Below are positions 12,825 through 19,468 of a stretch of 23,968 nt of DNA, in pieces. The stretch covers positions 1-23,968 of the forward strand of contig JAEYHP010000028.1 in NCBI GenBank assembly GCA_023409435.1, given 5' to 3'. Every line of letters begins with the position of its first letter. Position 1 is the stretch's first letter. The position numbers and the translations under genes are program-made. The notes under the pieces are model-generated. The model had not been told where the DNA came from. It saw only the letters and a list, made by a program, of their open reading frames with translations, and ran no database searches. The DNA is from Bacillota bacterium (GTDB lineage Bacteria; Bacillota; Clostridia; Christensenellales; CAG-138).

Positions 12825-13832
12825 ATGCATATGGCAGACGCACTGCTTTCGCCCGCGGTAGGGCTTACGATGTCCGCGGTCAGTTTGGGGGCCGTAGGAT
12901 ATTCCATTGGGAAAATCAAACGAGACGACCTGTGTGAAAAAAAAGTTCCCATCATGGGCGTTGCTGGCGCATTTGTGTTCGCGGCGCAGATGATCAATTT
13001 TACCATTCCTTTGACCGGCTCCAGCGGCCACATCGGCGGCGGCATACTCTTGGCCGCCATGCTCGGCGGGTTTCCCGCGCTGTTGACGCTCGCCGCCGTG
13101 CTCATTATTCAGGCGCTGTTCTTTGCGGATGGAGGGTTGATCGCCTTAGGGTGCAACATATTCAACATGGGGGTAATCCCCTGCCTGCTTGTTTACCCGC
13201 TGATCTTCAAGCCGCTTGTAAAAAAAGGCCTGAATTATAAACGCATCACCATCGCGTCCATCATATCCGTCGTAGTGGGACTCCAGCTTGGCGCGTTCGG
13301 CGTGGTGCTGGAAACGCTCGCGTCCGGCGTTACAGAACTGCCGTTCCAATCCTTCCTGCTGCTGATGCAGCCCATACACCTTGCCATCGGTATCGCAGAA
13401 GGTGTTATCACCGCCGCCGTGCTCTGCTTTGTTTACCAAATGCGGCCCGAACTGTTTGAAAGCAGCAACGCAGGCAGCGGCATTCCAAGCGGCGTGTCCA
13501 TGAAGAAAGTACTCCTTTCTTTGGGCGTGATCGCTTTGCTCACAGGCGGGCTCCTGTCCCTGTTTGCTTCTTCGTATCCAGATGGTCTCGAGTGGTCCAT
13601 GGAAAAAGTGGCGGGCACCGCCGAGCTTGCCTTACATGGCGAGATGTTTGACGGCGCCGCGCAGGTGCAGGAAAAAACCGCGCTCATGCCGGATTATGAT
13701 TATGCAGACGGCAATGGTTCCGGCACTAGCGTGGCTGGCATTGCGGGCGGGACTCTGACATTTGCGCTTGCGGGGCTGACGGGGTTTTTGATTTCCCGGA
13801 GCAAAAAGAAAAAGCACGAAACCGTGGCATAA
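12825..13832 (+). CDS. Fused CbiM-CbiN (PDGLE) component of an ECF cobalt/nickel transporter
   Basis: This 335-residue membrane protein combines a CbiM/NikM substrate-binding domain (about residues 1-210) with a CbiN/PDGLE domain (about 225-335). Metal-binding features of CbiM are present: Met1-His2 at the N-terminus, and His69 in TGSSGHIGGG. The C-terminal part starts with a transmembrane helix, then SSYPDGLEWSMEK, an extracytoplasmic loop and a last helix ending in KKKKHE. Translation should start at ATG 12825, since the N-terminal Met-His is part of the metal site; GGGGGG lies 10 nt upstream. No ATPase (CbiO) or CbiQ gene follows and a terminator comes next, so the S unit either works alone or borrows energising subunits from elsewhere. 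Cobalt versus nickel cannot be decided from sequence alone. Confidence 0.87.
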   Translation: MHMADALLSPAVGLTMSAVSLGAVGYSIGKIKRDDLCEKKVPIMGVAGAFVFAAQMINFTIPLTGSSGHIGGGILLAAMLGGFPALLTLAAVLIIQALFFADGGLIALGCNIFNMGVIPCLLVYPLIFKPLVKKGLNYKRITIASIISVVVGLQLGAFGVVLETLASGVTELPFQSFLLLMQPIHLAIGIAEGVITAAVLCFVYQMRPELFESSNAGSGIPSGVSMKKVLLSLGVIALLTGGLLSLFASSYPDGLEWSMEKVAGTAELALHGEMFDGAAQVQEKTALMPDYDYADGNGSGTSVAGIAGGTLTFALAGLTGFLISRSKKKKHETVA

Positions 13833-13852
13833 AAGCAATATGAAATGAAACA

Positions 13853-13878
13853 AAAGCCGCCGGAATTCCGGCGGCTTT
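13853..13878. terminator. Bidirectional terminator between cbiMN and alpha/beta hydrolase gene
   Basis: A perfect 11-bp stem (AAAGCCGCCGG 13853-13863, CCGGCGGCTTT 13868-13878) with an AATT loop lies between convergent genes. A/T runs on both arms let it act in both directions. Confidence 0.8.
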
Positions 13879-13887
13879 GCCTATCTA

Positions 13888-14715
13888 TTACTGTTGTCCC
13901 GCTTCCTCCATGCGGGTCAGCCATTCTACCGTCAGCGCCTCAAAAAGCGCGGGCTGCTCGATCTGAAGATTATGCCCCGCCCGGTCCAGCACGGCAAACG
14001 CGGCGCGCGGGTAATGCTCCAGGATTTTATACGCGTCCCGGTAGCCGGTAGAAGCATCCTGCCGTCCGGTCAAAAAGAGTACGGGTTTATCGAATATCGC
14101 CTCGTCCGCATCCAGATCAAAAGAGAATCCATACCCCGTGCTGCGTATATTCTCCAAGTACGCCCCGTTTGCAAGCTGAACTCCCGGCAGAATCTCCTGC
14201 ATGTATCTCTCCCATGTGGTTTTGTTCTGCACCACGGCCATTTCAAAAAAGTCCTCGGCGTTTGTGTCTTTTACGGCCGACAGGAACGCTTCCTCACGGA
14301 AAAGTACGGTATGGGCGGGAATCTCGCGGTTTTCATGGCTGGGCACGATCATGGGGCACAGAAACAGCGCGCCGTCCACCCTGGCTTTTAATCGCGCCAC
14401 AATGCCGCGCGCGAGGTACCCGCCATAAGATTGGCCTGCCACCAGGAAATTTCCTTCCGGAATCACGCGGTCTATAAACCCCAGCACCGTATTGAGCATA
14501 GTATCCGAGTTATAAACGCTTTCCGAAGCCGCCGTCCTGCCCATGCCGGGAAGGTCGGGATATATGCGCCGGTAGCCAGGACGTTTTGCGAATATAGGTT
14601 CCATGCACCCGGTCATTAAGCGATGGTCGGGGTAATATCCGTGCAACAGGAGAATGGGGATACCTTCCCCGTATTCTTCATAGTGCATGGTAAGGTTATT
14701 CAATGTGCATTCCAT
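13888..14715 (-). CDS. Alpha/beta-fold hydrolase
   Basis: This 275-residue protein is a serine hydrolase of the alpha/beta fold. The oxyanion-hole motif is LLLHGYYPDH near residue 25, the nucleophile elbow is GQSYGG (Ser), the acid is Asp in LTGRQDASTG, and the histidine lies in DRAGHNLQIEQP near the C-terminus, all in the usual order. There is no signal peptide, so it is cytoplasmic. The start at 14715 is chosen because GAGG lies 6 nt upstream and the family homology begins there; the frame continues to 14766. Substrate unknown: esterase, lactonase and peptidase-like relatives exist. It is a single gene on the minus strand, convergent with the metal transporter gene and not part of a clear operon. 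Confidence 0.88.
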   Translation of the reverse strand: MECTLNNLTMHYEEYGEGIPILLLHGYYPDHRLMTGCMEPIFAKRPGYRRIYPDLPGMGRTAASESVYNSDTMLNTVLGFIDRVIPEGNFLVAGQSYGGYLARGIVARLKARVDGALFLCPMIVPSHENREIPAHTVLFREEAFLSAVKDTNAEDFFEMAVVQNKTTWERYMQEILPGVQLANGAYLENIRSTGYGFSFDLDADEAIFDKPVLFLTGRQDASTGYRDAYKILEHYPRAAFAVLDRAGHNLQIEQPALFEALTVEWLTRMEEAGQQ

Positions 14716-14802
14716 ATGCGGCCTCTTTCTTTTTGGACGTTCGTATTTTTGCAAGGGGTGCCGCATTAAGCATTTTCAATGCATAATGCCCCAAAGGAAA
14801 CA

Positions 14803-14875
14803 GGGTTCTAAAATCGATCCACCGGATCGATTTTGCCCCGCTTGGGGCACGAACCCGGGCTGTCGCACTAAGTGC
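14803..14875. repeat. Cloverleaf-like palindromic element
   Basis: GGGTTC (14803-14808) pairs with GAACCC (14851-14856) around two hairpins: AAAATCGATCC/GGATCGATTTT (14810-14820, 14824-14834) and GCCCC/GGGGC (14835-14839, 14844-14848). A fourth hairpin GCACT/AGTGC follows (14865-14875). It lies in the 283-bp spacer between divergent genes and codes for nothing. The form suggests a dispersed intergenic repeat; the number of copies is unknown. Confidence 0.5.
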
Positions 14876-14941
14876 TTGAATAATGATTTGGCATATGCAC
14901 GCCGCCCCTTTGCTTTTTGCCCGCCAACATAGTACCATAGA

Positions 14942-14959
14942 CATGGAACATATTCCATG
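14942..14959. promoter_or_regulatory. Palindrome upstream of ferritin-like/VIT gene, candidate operator
   Basis: CATGGAA (14942-14948) and TTCCATG (14953-14959) form a perfect 7-bp inverted repeat with a 4-bp centre, 40 bp before the gene start. A poor -10-like TACCAT (14933-14938) lies just upstream. It may be a repressor site; the factor is unknown. Confidence 0.4.
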
Positions 14960-14998
14960 CTTTTACATGTCATTTTAATCAGCTAAGGGGAAACCGAT

Positions 14999-15868
14999 AT
15001 GGAACAAACGCGCGTACGGATGTTTGGGGAACTTCAGCAGCATGAGCTGGACGGGGCGGCGCTGTATGCCCGCATCGCAAAAATGGCGAAAACGCCCGAA
15101 GAGCGGGAGACGCTTCTTGCGATCTCCCGGGATGAATACAGGCACGCCGCCACGTTTGCGAAGTATTCCGGCCGTACATTAAAGCCCCGCCGTTTTTTCG
15201 TAAACGCGCTTGGGTTTTTGGCGCGCATCTTAGGCTATACGTTCATCATCAAATATCTGGAGCGGGGCGAGGACAAAAACATCAACCTCTATCGGAAGGA
15301 AATCGACCAAATACCTGAGCTTGCCGCCATACTTGCGGACGAAGAGGCGCATGAGGAGCAGCTACTGGGTATGCTGGACGAAGAGCGGCTGCATTACGTA
15401 GGCGATATGGTGCTGGGTATGAACGACGCGCTGGTGGAACTGACAGGCGCTTTGGCGGGCTATACGCTCGCCATGCAGAATACCGGCCTCATCGCCATGG
15501 CGGGGCTCATCACCGGCGTTTCCGCCACGCTCTCCATGACGGCCTCGGGCTATTTATCCTCCCGGGAAGCCGGGGACAAAAACCCGGTGAAATCCTCCAC
15601 GTATACAGGCGTAGCGTATCTGATTACCGTGGCGCTGCTCATCATCCCCTACCTGCTGTTCCCGCCAAATGACTATTTCTGGGCGCTTGGGGTTACGCTG
15701 CTCATTGCGCTCGCCATCATCGCGGGGTTCAATTACTATACCTCCGTCGTGCGGGACCGGCCCTTCCGGCGGAGCTTTCTTGCCATGGCAGCCATCAGCC
15801 TGGGCGTCGCGGCCATATCGTTTGGCGTGGGCCTGATCGTAAAGAACGTGCTGGGCATCGACCTTTAG
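14999..15868 (+). CDS. Ferritin-like domain fused to VIT1/CCC1-type membrane transporter
   Basis: This 289-residue protein has an N-terminal ferritin/rubrerythrin-like four-helix domain (about 1-140) with di-iron ligand patterns QQHELDGAALY, SRDEYRHAATF and ADEEAHEEQLL, and a C-terminal VIT1/CCC1 domain (about 140-289) with five hydrophobic segments, starting MVLGMNDALVELTGALAGY. This layout is that of MbfA-type iron exporters, in which the ferritin-like part senses or delivers iron and the membrane part exports Fe2+ or Mn2+. AAGGGG lies 9 nt before the ATG at 14999. Its stop overlaps the end of the convergent peptidase-like gene by 4 bp. A role in iron or manganese detoxification is inferred from the family. 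Confidence 0.88.
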   Translation: MEQTRVRMFGELQQHELDGAALYARIAKMAKTPEERETLLAISRDEYRHAATFAKYSGRTLKPRRFFVNALGFLARILGYTFIIKYLERGEDKNINLYRKEIDQIPELAAILADEEAHEEQLLGMLDEERLHYVGDMVLGMNDALVELTGALAGYTLAMQNTGLIAMAGLITGVSATLSMTASGYLSSREAGDKNPVKSSTYTGVAYLITVALLIIPYLLFPPNDYFWALGVTLLIALAIIAGFNYYTSVVRDRPFRRSFLAMAAISLGVAAISFGVGLIVKNVLGIDL

Positions 15869-16527
15869 GAAAACCGCAAGGTGGCAAACCCGCCGCCGCC
15901 CGTGGTGGTGCGGAGCCAGTTTGCGACATCGATATGCTTGATGATGGATTCGTCCACAAACGCGATCTCCGTTTCGCCTTCCGGTACATAGGAAAGCGCG
16001 GCGATGGCAACCCAATGGTGCGAATCCAGCCTTTTTTCAGCCCCGTTGTTGTGGTTTAAAAACGCAACGGGCAGGTCGTTTTTCAACGCTTCCTCCAAAA
16101 AACGAAGTACCGTATCCCGTGCAGGGCGGAGATCCGGTTCTTTCGGAACATCAAGCGAAGCGGTATCCACCTGTAATCCGTGTACCTTTGCGAAGCGCCC
16201 GGCACCTTCGCAATACTCTTTCGTCGTATGTACGCCGCGGGCCGTCGGCGTGATATATCCCCAGAACTCCTCCATCAGCTTCAGGCATTCGACTTTTTCC
16301 GGCTGGGGCATGTGTTCTTTCGAACGCCGATGGTAAAGAAACAGGCTTGAAGCGGTGGTGGGCCCGCAGCCGGACATTCGCTGCCATATGCTTTTGTACC
16401 AATTCTGGTCGCAGCCGTGATACACCTCGCCCGGGCCTTTTATTCGCAGCAGTTCTTCGCGCACACCAAACGCTTTACGGCCCAGGTTGGGTTGCGGCTC
16501 TCTGTTTTGCTCGTTCATTCTTTCCAT
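15865..16527 (-). CDS. C39-like cysteine peptidase-fold protein
   Basis: This 220-residue protein has SGCGPTTAS (Cys in the CGP motif typical of peptidase C39-like and related papain-fold proteins), a histidine in SHHWVAIAAL, and an acidic residue in AFVDESI beyond it: the Cys-His-Asp order of a papain-like triad. There is no signal peptide or membrane segment, so it is predicted cytoplasmic. Close relatives are seen as uncharacterised proteins; an amidase or peptidase activity is inferred. The start at 16527 has GGGAGG 4 nt upstream; the ATG at 16518 is an alternative. It is convergent with the ferritin-like/VIT gene, overlapping its stop by 4 bp, and there is no room for a separate terminator. 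Confidence 0.75.
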   Translation of the reverse strand: MERMNEQNREPQPNLGRKAFGVREELLRIKGPGEVYHGCDQNWYKSIWQRMSGCGPTTASSLFLYHRRSKEHMPQPEKVECLKLMEEFWGYITPTARGVHTTKEYCEGAGRFAKVHGLQVDTASLDVPKEPDLRPARDTVLRFLEEALKNDLPVAFLNHNNGAEKRLDSHHWVAIAALSYVPEGETEIAFVDESIIKHIDVANWLRTTTGGGGFATLRFS

Positions 16528-16715
16528 TCGGCCTCCCGCAAGAAAAATATTAGAATATTCAGCCGCGGCGCACGTTGTGACTGCCCCGGCGTATTTTCTG
16601 TCCCGCTTCCGCTGCTTATACTATAACACGGTTCCGGCGTTTTGGCTTAACAGATCAGGCTGTCATGTTGCCTGAATTCCGGCCACAGGATTTACGTTAC
16701 CGGTTCCATTTCGTC

Positions 16716-16744
16716 TTGACAAAATCTGTTCCACACATTACGAT
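16716..16744 (+). promoter_or_regulatory. Promoter of lacI-family gene
   Basis: TTGACA (16716-16721), 17-nt spacer, TACGAT (16739-16744), 27 bp before the start codon. A half-operator-like GTTACCGGT (16696-16704) lies just upstream of the -35 and shares its core with the two operators downstream, which hints at autoregulation. Confidence 0.65.
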
Positions 16745-16771
16745 GCAATTTAGACAGGAGATGGAACGTAT

Positions 16772-17800
16772 ATGCAGTTTACCATACATGACATCGCCCG
16801 CAGAGCAGGCGTTTCCCATACCACGGTTTCAAGAGTCATCAACAACTCCCAAAACGTGGGCGTCGCCACGCGGCGGAAAGTGGAAGAGGCCATCAAAGAA
16901 CTCAATTATATCCCCAGCGCGTTCGCGCGCGGGCTTTCCAAAAATGAAACCAATATCATAGGCCTTGTGGTCCCGGAGATTCGAAACCCCTTCTTCGGCG
17001 ATATCATTGAGGGCGTCACCCAGATCGCCGATGAAAACAATTTGAACGTCCTGCTCTACAATACGGATGAAAAGGTGCTAAAGGAGCAGCGCGTGCTCCG
17101 CATCTTGCAGGAACACCGCATCCGCGGCCTCATCATCACCCCCGCCACCGGCCAGGAGGAATACAACGAGGAGTATGTGGAAGCGTTTGAAAAAATGGAC
17201 GTTCCGATCGTGCTCATCGACCGTAATATTCTCGACAGTAATTTTGACGGCGTATATTTTGACGATACCCGGGCGATCTATGACGCCACGATGCTGTTAT
17301 TAAACGAGGGCCACCGGGATATCGTGATATTGGGCGGTAACAAAAAATTAAAGCTCGCCGTCAACCGCGTAAACGGCTATCGGCTCGCCCATGAAAGCAT
17401 GAACATTTCCTACGCAGAAAGCAATATATTCTTTGACGATTTTACAAAAGAGAGCGCTTATGCGCTGACCCAACGCATATTGGAGCGGGAAAAACGGCCC
17501 ACGGCAATCATCGCAGTCAACAACATGCTCACACTGGGCTGCCTCAAGGCAATATTCGAGCGGGATATCAAAATACCCGAAGACATCGGCTTTGTGGGGT
17601 ACGATAAAGTTGAGCTGCTGGACGTAGTAAAAAGCAACATCTCCATTGTGGAAAAGGACGTTATTCAGATGGGCCGCAACGCCATGAAGCTCTTAATGGA
17701 ACGCCTCAACGAGGAGCGCTCCGATCCAAGAAGCATCATGATGACGGCAACGCTCGTTGCCCGCGGCTCTGAAAAATTGACTCACAAATTCTCTCAGTAA
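16772..17800 (+). CDS. LacI-family transcriptional repressor
   Basis: This 342-residue protein has a LacI-type N-terminal helix-turn-helix (TIHDIARRAGVSHTTVSRVI, residues 4-23, and hinge LNYIPSAFARGLS) and a periplasmic-binding-protein-like sensor core (NIIGLVVPEIRNPFFGDI through GFVGYDKVELLDVV). It should bind the palindromic operators located right after it and release them on binding a sugar or polyol carried by the downstream transporter. GGAG lies 11 nt before the ATG at 16772. It is followed by a promoter and two operators with no clear terminator between. The DNA-contact residues of the recognition helix read SHTTVSRVIN, usual for CG-centred operators. The effector is unknown. Confidence 0.93.
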   Translation: MQFTIHDIARRAGVSHTTVSRVINNSQNVGVATRRKVEEAIKELNYIPSAFARGLSKNETNIIGLVVPEIRNPFFGDIIEGVTQIADENNLNVLLYNTDEKVLKEQRVLRILQEHRIRGLIITPATGQEEYNEEYVEAFEKMDVPIVLIDRNILDSNFDGVYFDDTRAIYDATMLLLNEGHRDIVILGGNKKLKLAVNRVNGYRLAHESMNISYAESNIFFDDFTKESAYALTQRILEREKRPTAIIAVNNMLTLGCLKAIFERDIKIPEDIGFVGYDKVELLDVVKSNISIVEKDVIQMGRNAMKLLMERLNEERSDPRSIMMTATLVARGSEKLTHKFSQ

Positions 17801-17817
17801 AAAATTTTAAAACACCG

Positions 17818-17846
17818 TTGACAACAATCTGAGGAGCCGATATAAT
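17818..17846 (+). promoter_or_regulatory. Consensus promoter of the ABC transporter operon
   Basis: TTGACA (17818-17823), exactly 17 nt, then TATAAT (17841-17846): both boxes match the sigma-A consensus perfectly. The predicted start point is near 17853, just before the first operator, so the repressor would block a very strong promoter. Confidence 0.85.
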
Positions 17847-17859
17847 AAACTCATCAAAA

Positions 17860-17875
17860 TTGTTACCGGTAACAT
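17860..17875. promoter_or_regulatory. LacI-type operator O1
   Basis: TGTTACCGGTAACA (17861-17874) is a perfect 14-bp palindrome with the central CG of LacI-family operators. It begins 14 bp after the -10 box, so bound repressor would block initiation. Confidence 0.8.
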
Positions 17876-18018
17876 AACCAAGATTTCCGGTAAATCCCAA
17901 GAATATATTCTGTTTCCCTCTTATTCTCAAGCAGCGTCGCTTTTTATACCCCAAAAATAACGGAAACCGAACACTAAAAATTCGGCATTATCGCAATATA
18001 CTGGTCCCGCATGCAAAA

Positions 18019-18034
18019 ATGTTACCGCTAACAT
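18019..18034. promoter_or_regulatory. LacI-type operator O2
   Basis: ATGTTACCGCTAACAT (18019-18034) differs from O1 within the palindrome core by one base (C for G). It is 159 bp downstream, close to 15 helical turns, a spacing that would suit repressor looping if the protein can tetramerise, or a roadblock. Confidence 0.75.
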
Positions 18035-18067
18035 TCAATTTCTCACAGATCACTCCATTCGAACCGC

Positions 18068-18092
18068 TTTGAATTCGTCTTCCGAATTCAAA
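18068..18092 (+). other. Hairpin before the solute-binding protein RBS
   Basis: TTTGAATTCG (18068-18077) pairs with CGAATTCAAA (18083-18092), 10 bp with a UCUUC loop. It ends about 12 nt before the AGGAGG and could protect the mRNA 5' end or affect translation. There is no U-tract, so it is not a terminator. Confidence 0.4.
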
Positions 18093-18117
18093 AAAAGATA
18101 AACAGGAGGAACACAAT

Positions 18118-19314
18118 ATGAAACGAACCTTCGCATTGCTACTGGTTGTTCTCATGACGCTGTCCCTTGTCGCCTGCACCGCAGCGCCTGCCGAGACGGA
18201 ACAACCGGCAGCACCCGCGCCTGCAGCTGAAGCGCCCACGGAACCCGCAGCGCCCGCCGAACCCGCGCCGGAAGCGCCCACGGCCCCCGTCGATTACAAG
18301 ACGTTCAAAATCGATCCCAGCAAGATCCCGCAGGAAAAGCTCGACACCACGCTGTATGTCGCCGCCTCCGTCCGCGGCCTGGACAACCCGTACATCGTAA
18401 CCATCATCCAGGGCATGGACATGTTCTGCCAGTACCTCGATACCATCGGCCAGAAGTATGAAAAGCAGACGCTCGATTCCGGCGGCTCCAACGACAAGGA
18501 AGTTGACAACATGAAGCAGTTCGCCGCCAAAGCGAACGGCAACGCCATCGCCTATTCCGACCCCAACGAGTCCGCCATCGCCCCGGCGCTGGCCGAAGCC
18601 ATGGCCGCCTCCGGCGGCTACATCGGCACCGCCTGGAATAAGCCCGACGACGTCAGCCCCTGGGATTATGACCCCAACTGGGTCATTCACACCTCGCCGG
18701 ATAACGTGGTAGGCGGCTACAACATCACCAAGGCGCTCTCCGACGCCATTGGCGGAAGCGGCGAAATATTCGTGCTCGAAGGCATGCTCGGCAATACCGC
18801 CGCGACCGACCGCGCAAAGGGTCTGGAACAGTACCTGGCCGAGAACCCCAACCTCAAGGTCGTTGCGCGCGATACCGCCAACTGGGATACCAAGCAGGCT
18901 CTTACCTTAGTCGAAACCTGGCTGAGCCAGACCCCCAATGTCAAGGGCATCTGGTGCGCGAACGACAACATGGCGACCGCCGCCATCCAGGCGCTGGATA
19001 AGGCAGGCCTCAAGGGCAAAGTCGCGGTCGTCGGCATCGACGCCACCACCGACATGATCAAGGCCATAGACGATGGCTTCGCCACCGCTACCGTCAGCTC
19101 CAACGGCTACCTGCAGGGCGGCTACACGCTGGCCATCTGCTACGCCGCCTGGGCAGGCCTCATTGATCCCGCCGAAATGCCGCAGGAATTCCGCCAGTTT
19201 GCAACGCCTTCCATGCTGGTAACCCAGGAGAACGTCAAGGACTATATCGCGGAGTATATAGACAAGCAGCCCTCCATGGACTTCTCCGATATCTTCTCCT
19301 GCAAAGCGGACTAA
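18118..19314 (+). CDS. Sugar ABC transporter substrate-binding lipoprotein
   Basis: This 398-residue protein has a lipoprotein signal peptide (MKRTFALLLVVLMTLSLVAC, lipobox LVAC, Cys20 as lipid anchor), then a Pro/Ala/Glu-rich linker (about 21-57), then a type-I periplasmic-binding-protein domain of the ribose/galactose group (Peripla_BP_4), for example LYVAASVRGLDNPYIVTII, GIWCANDNMATAAIQAL and VAVVGIDATTDMIKAI. It captures a sugar or polyol outside the membrane for the following transporter. AGGAGG lies 8 nt upstream. It is the first gene under LacI control. A long hairpin follows it, fitting the usual excess of binding protein over transporter. The exact substrate is not predictable; the downstream dehydrogenase points to a polyol or sugar. 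Confidence 0.93.
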   Translation: MKRTFALLLVVLMTLSLVACTAAPAETEQPAAPAPAAEAPTEPAAPAEPAPEAPTAPVDYKTFKIDPSKIPQEKLDTTLYVAASVRGLDNPYIVTIIQGMDMFCQYLDTIGQKYEKQTLDSGGSNDKEVDNMKQFAAKANGNAIAYSDPNESAIAPALAEAMAASGGYIGTAWNKPDDVSPWDYDPNWVIHTSPDNVVGGYNITKALSDAIGGSGEIFVLEGMLGNTAATDRAKGLEQYLAENPNLKVVARDTANWDTKQALTLVETWLSQTPNVKGIWCANDNMATAAIQALDKAGLKGKVAVVGIDATTDMIKAIDDGFATATVSSNGYLQGGYTLAICYAAWAGLIDPAEMPQEFRQFATPSMLVTQENVKDYIAEYIDKQPSMDFSDIFSCKAD

Positions 19315-19357
19315 AGATACCCCCTCGCCTTTACCGGGCGTAACTTAGGGAACCCTG

Positions 19358-19394
19358 CTCATGCGGCAAGGGAAGTTATCCCTTGCCGCATGAG
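19358..19394 (+). other. Strong intercistronic hairpin after the binding-protein gene
   Basis: CTCATGCGGCAAGGG (19358-19372) pairs perfectly with 19380-19394 over 15 bp, 7-nt loop, with no following U-tract. Such stems protect the upstream message and partly attenuate the downstream one. It lies 43 bp past the lipoprotein stop and 75 bp before the permease. Confidence 0.7.
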
Positions 19395-19468
19395 GAATAT
19401 CGCCGTTAAAATGAAATCAGCGTCAATCGGGCTTCCTTAAGAATTTAGCTGAAACGGAGTAACACGTC

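Larger units (their letters stand above)
17801..18117 (+). other. 317-bp regulatory spacer before the transporter operon
   Basis: No gene is seen. It contains the consensus promoter, two LacI operators, a palindrome-like GATTTCCGGTAAATC (17882-17896), a possible second -10 box TATACT (17997-18002), and a 10-bp hairpin (18068-18077 with 18083-18092) before the ribosome binding site. The resulting 5' leader is about 265 nt, unusually long. Confidence 0.7.

Noticed and set aside
14803..14875. Possible tRNA gene because of the GGTTC/GAACC stems
   Set aside because: No 7-bp acceptor stem, anticodon loop or T-loop arrangement could be drawn.
14877..14897. Fur-box-like TGAATAATGATTTGGCA upstream of the metal exporter gene
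   Set aside because: Only part of the GATAATGAT core matches and there is no second half, so it is too weak to call.
18139..18690. 183-codon open frame opposite the lipoprotein gene
   Set aside because: It mirrors the Pro/Ala/Glu-rich linker as Gly/Arg-rich sequence; it is a shadow.
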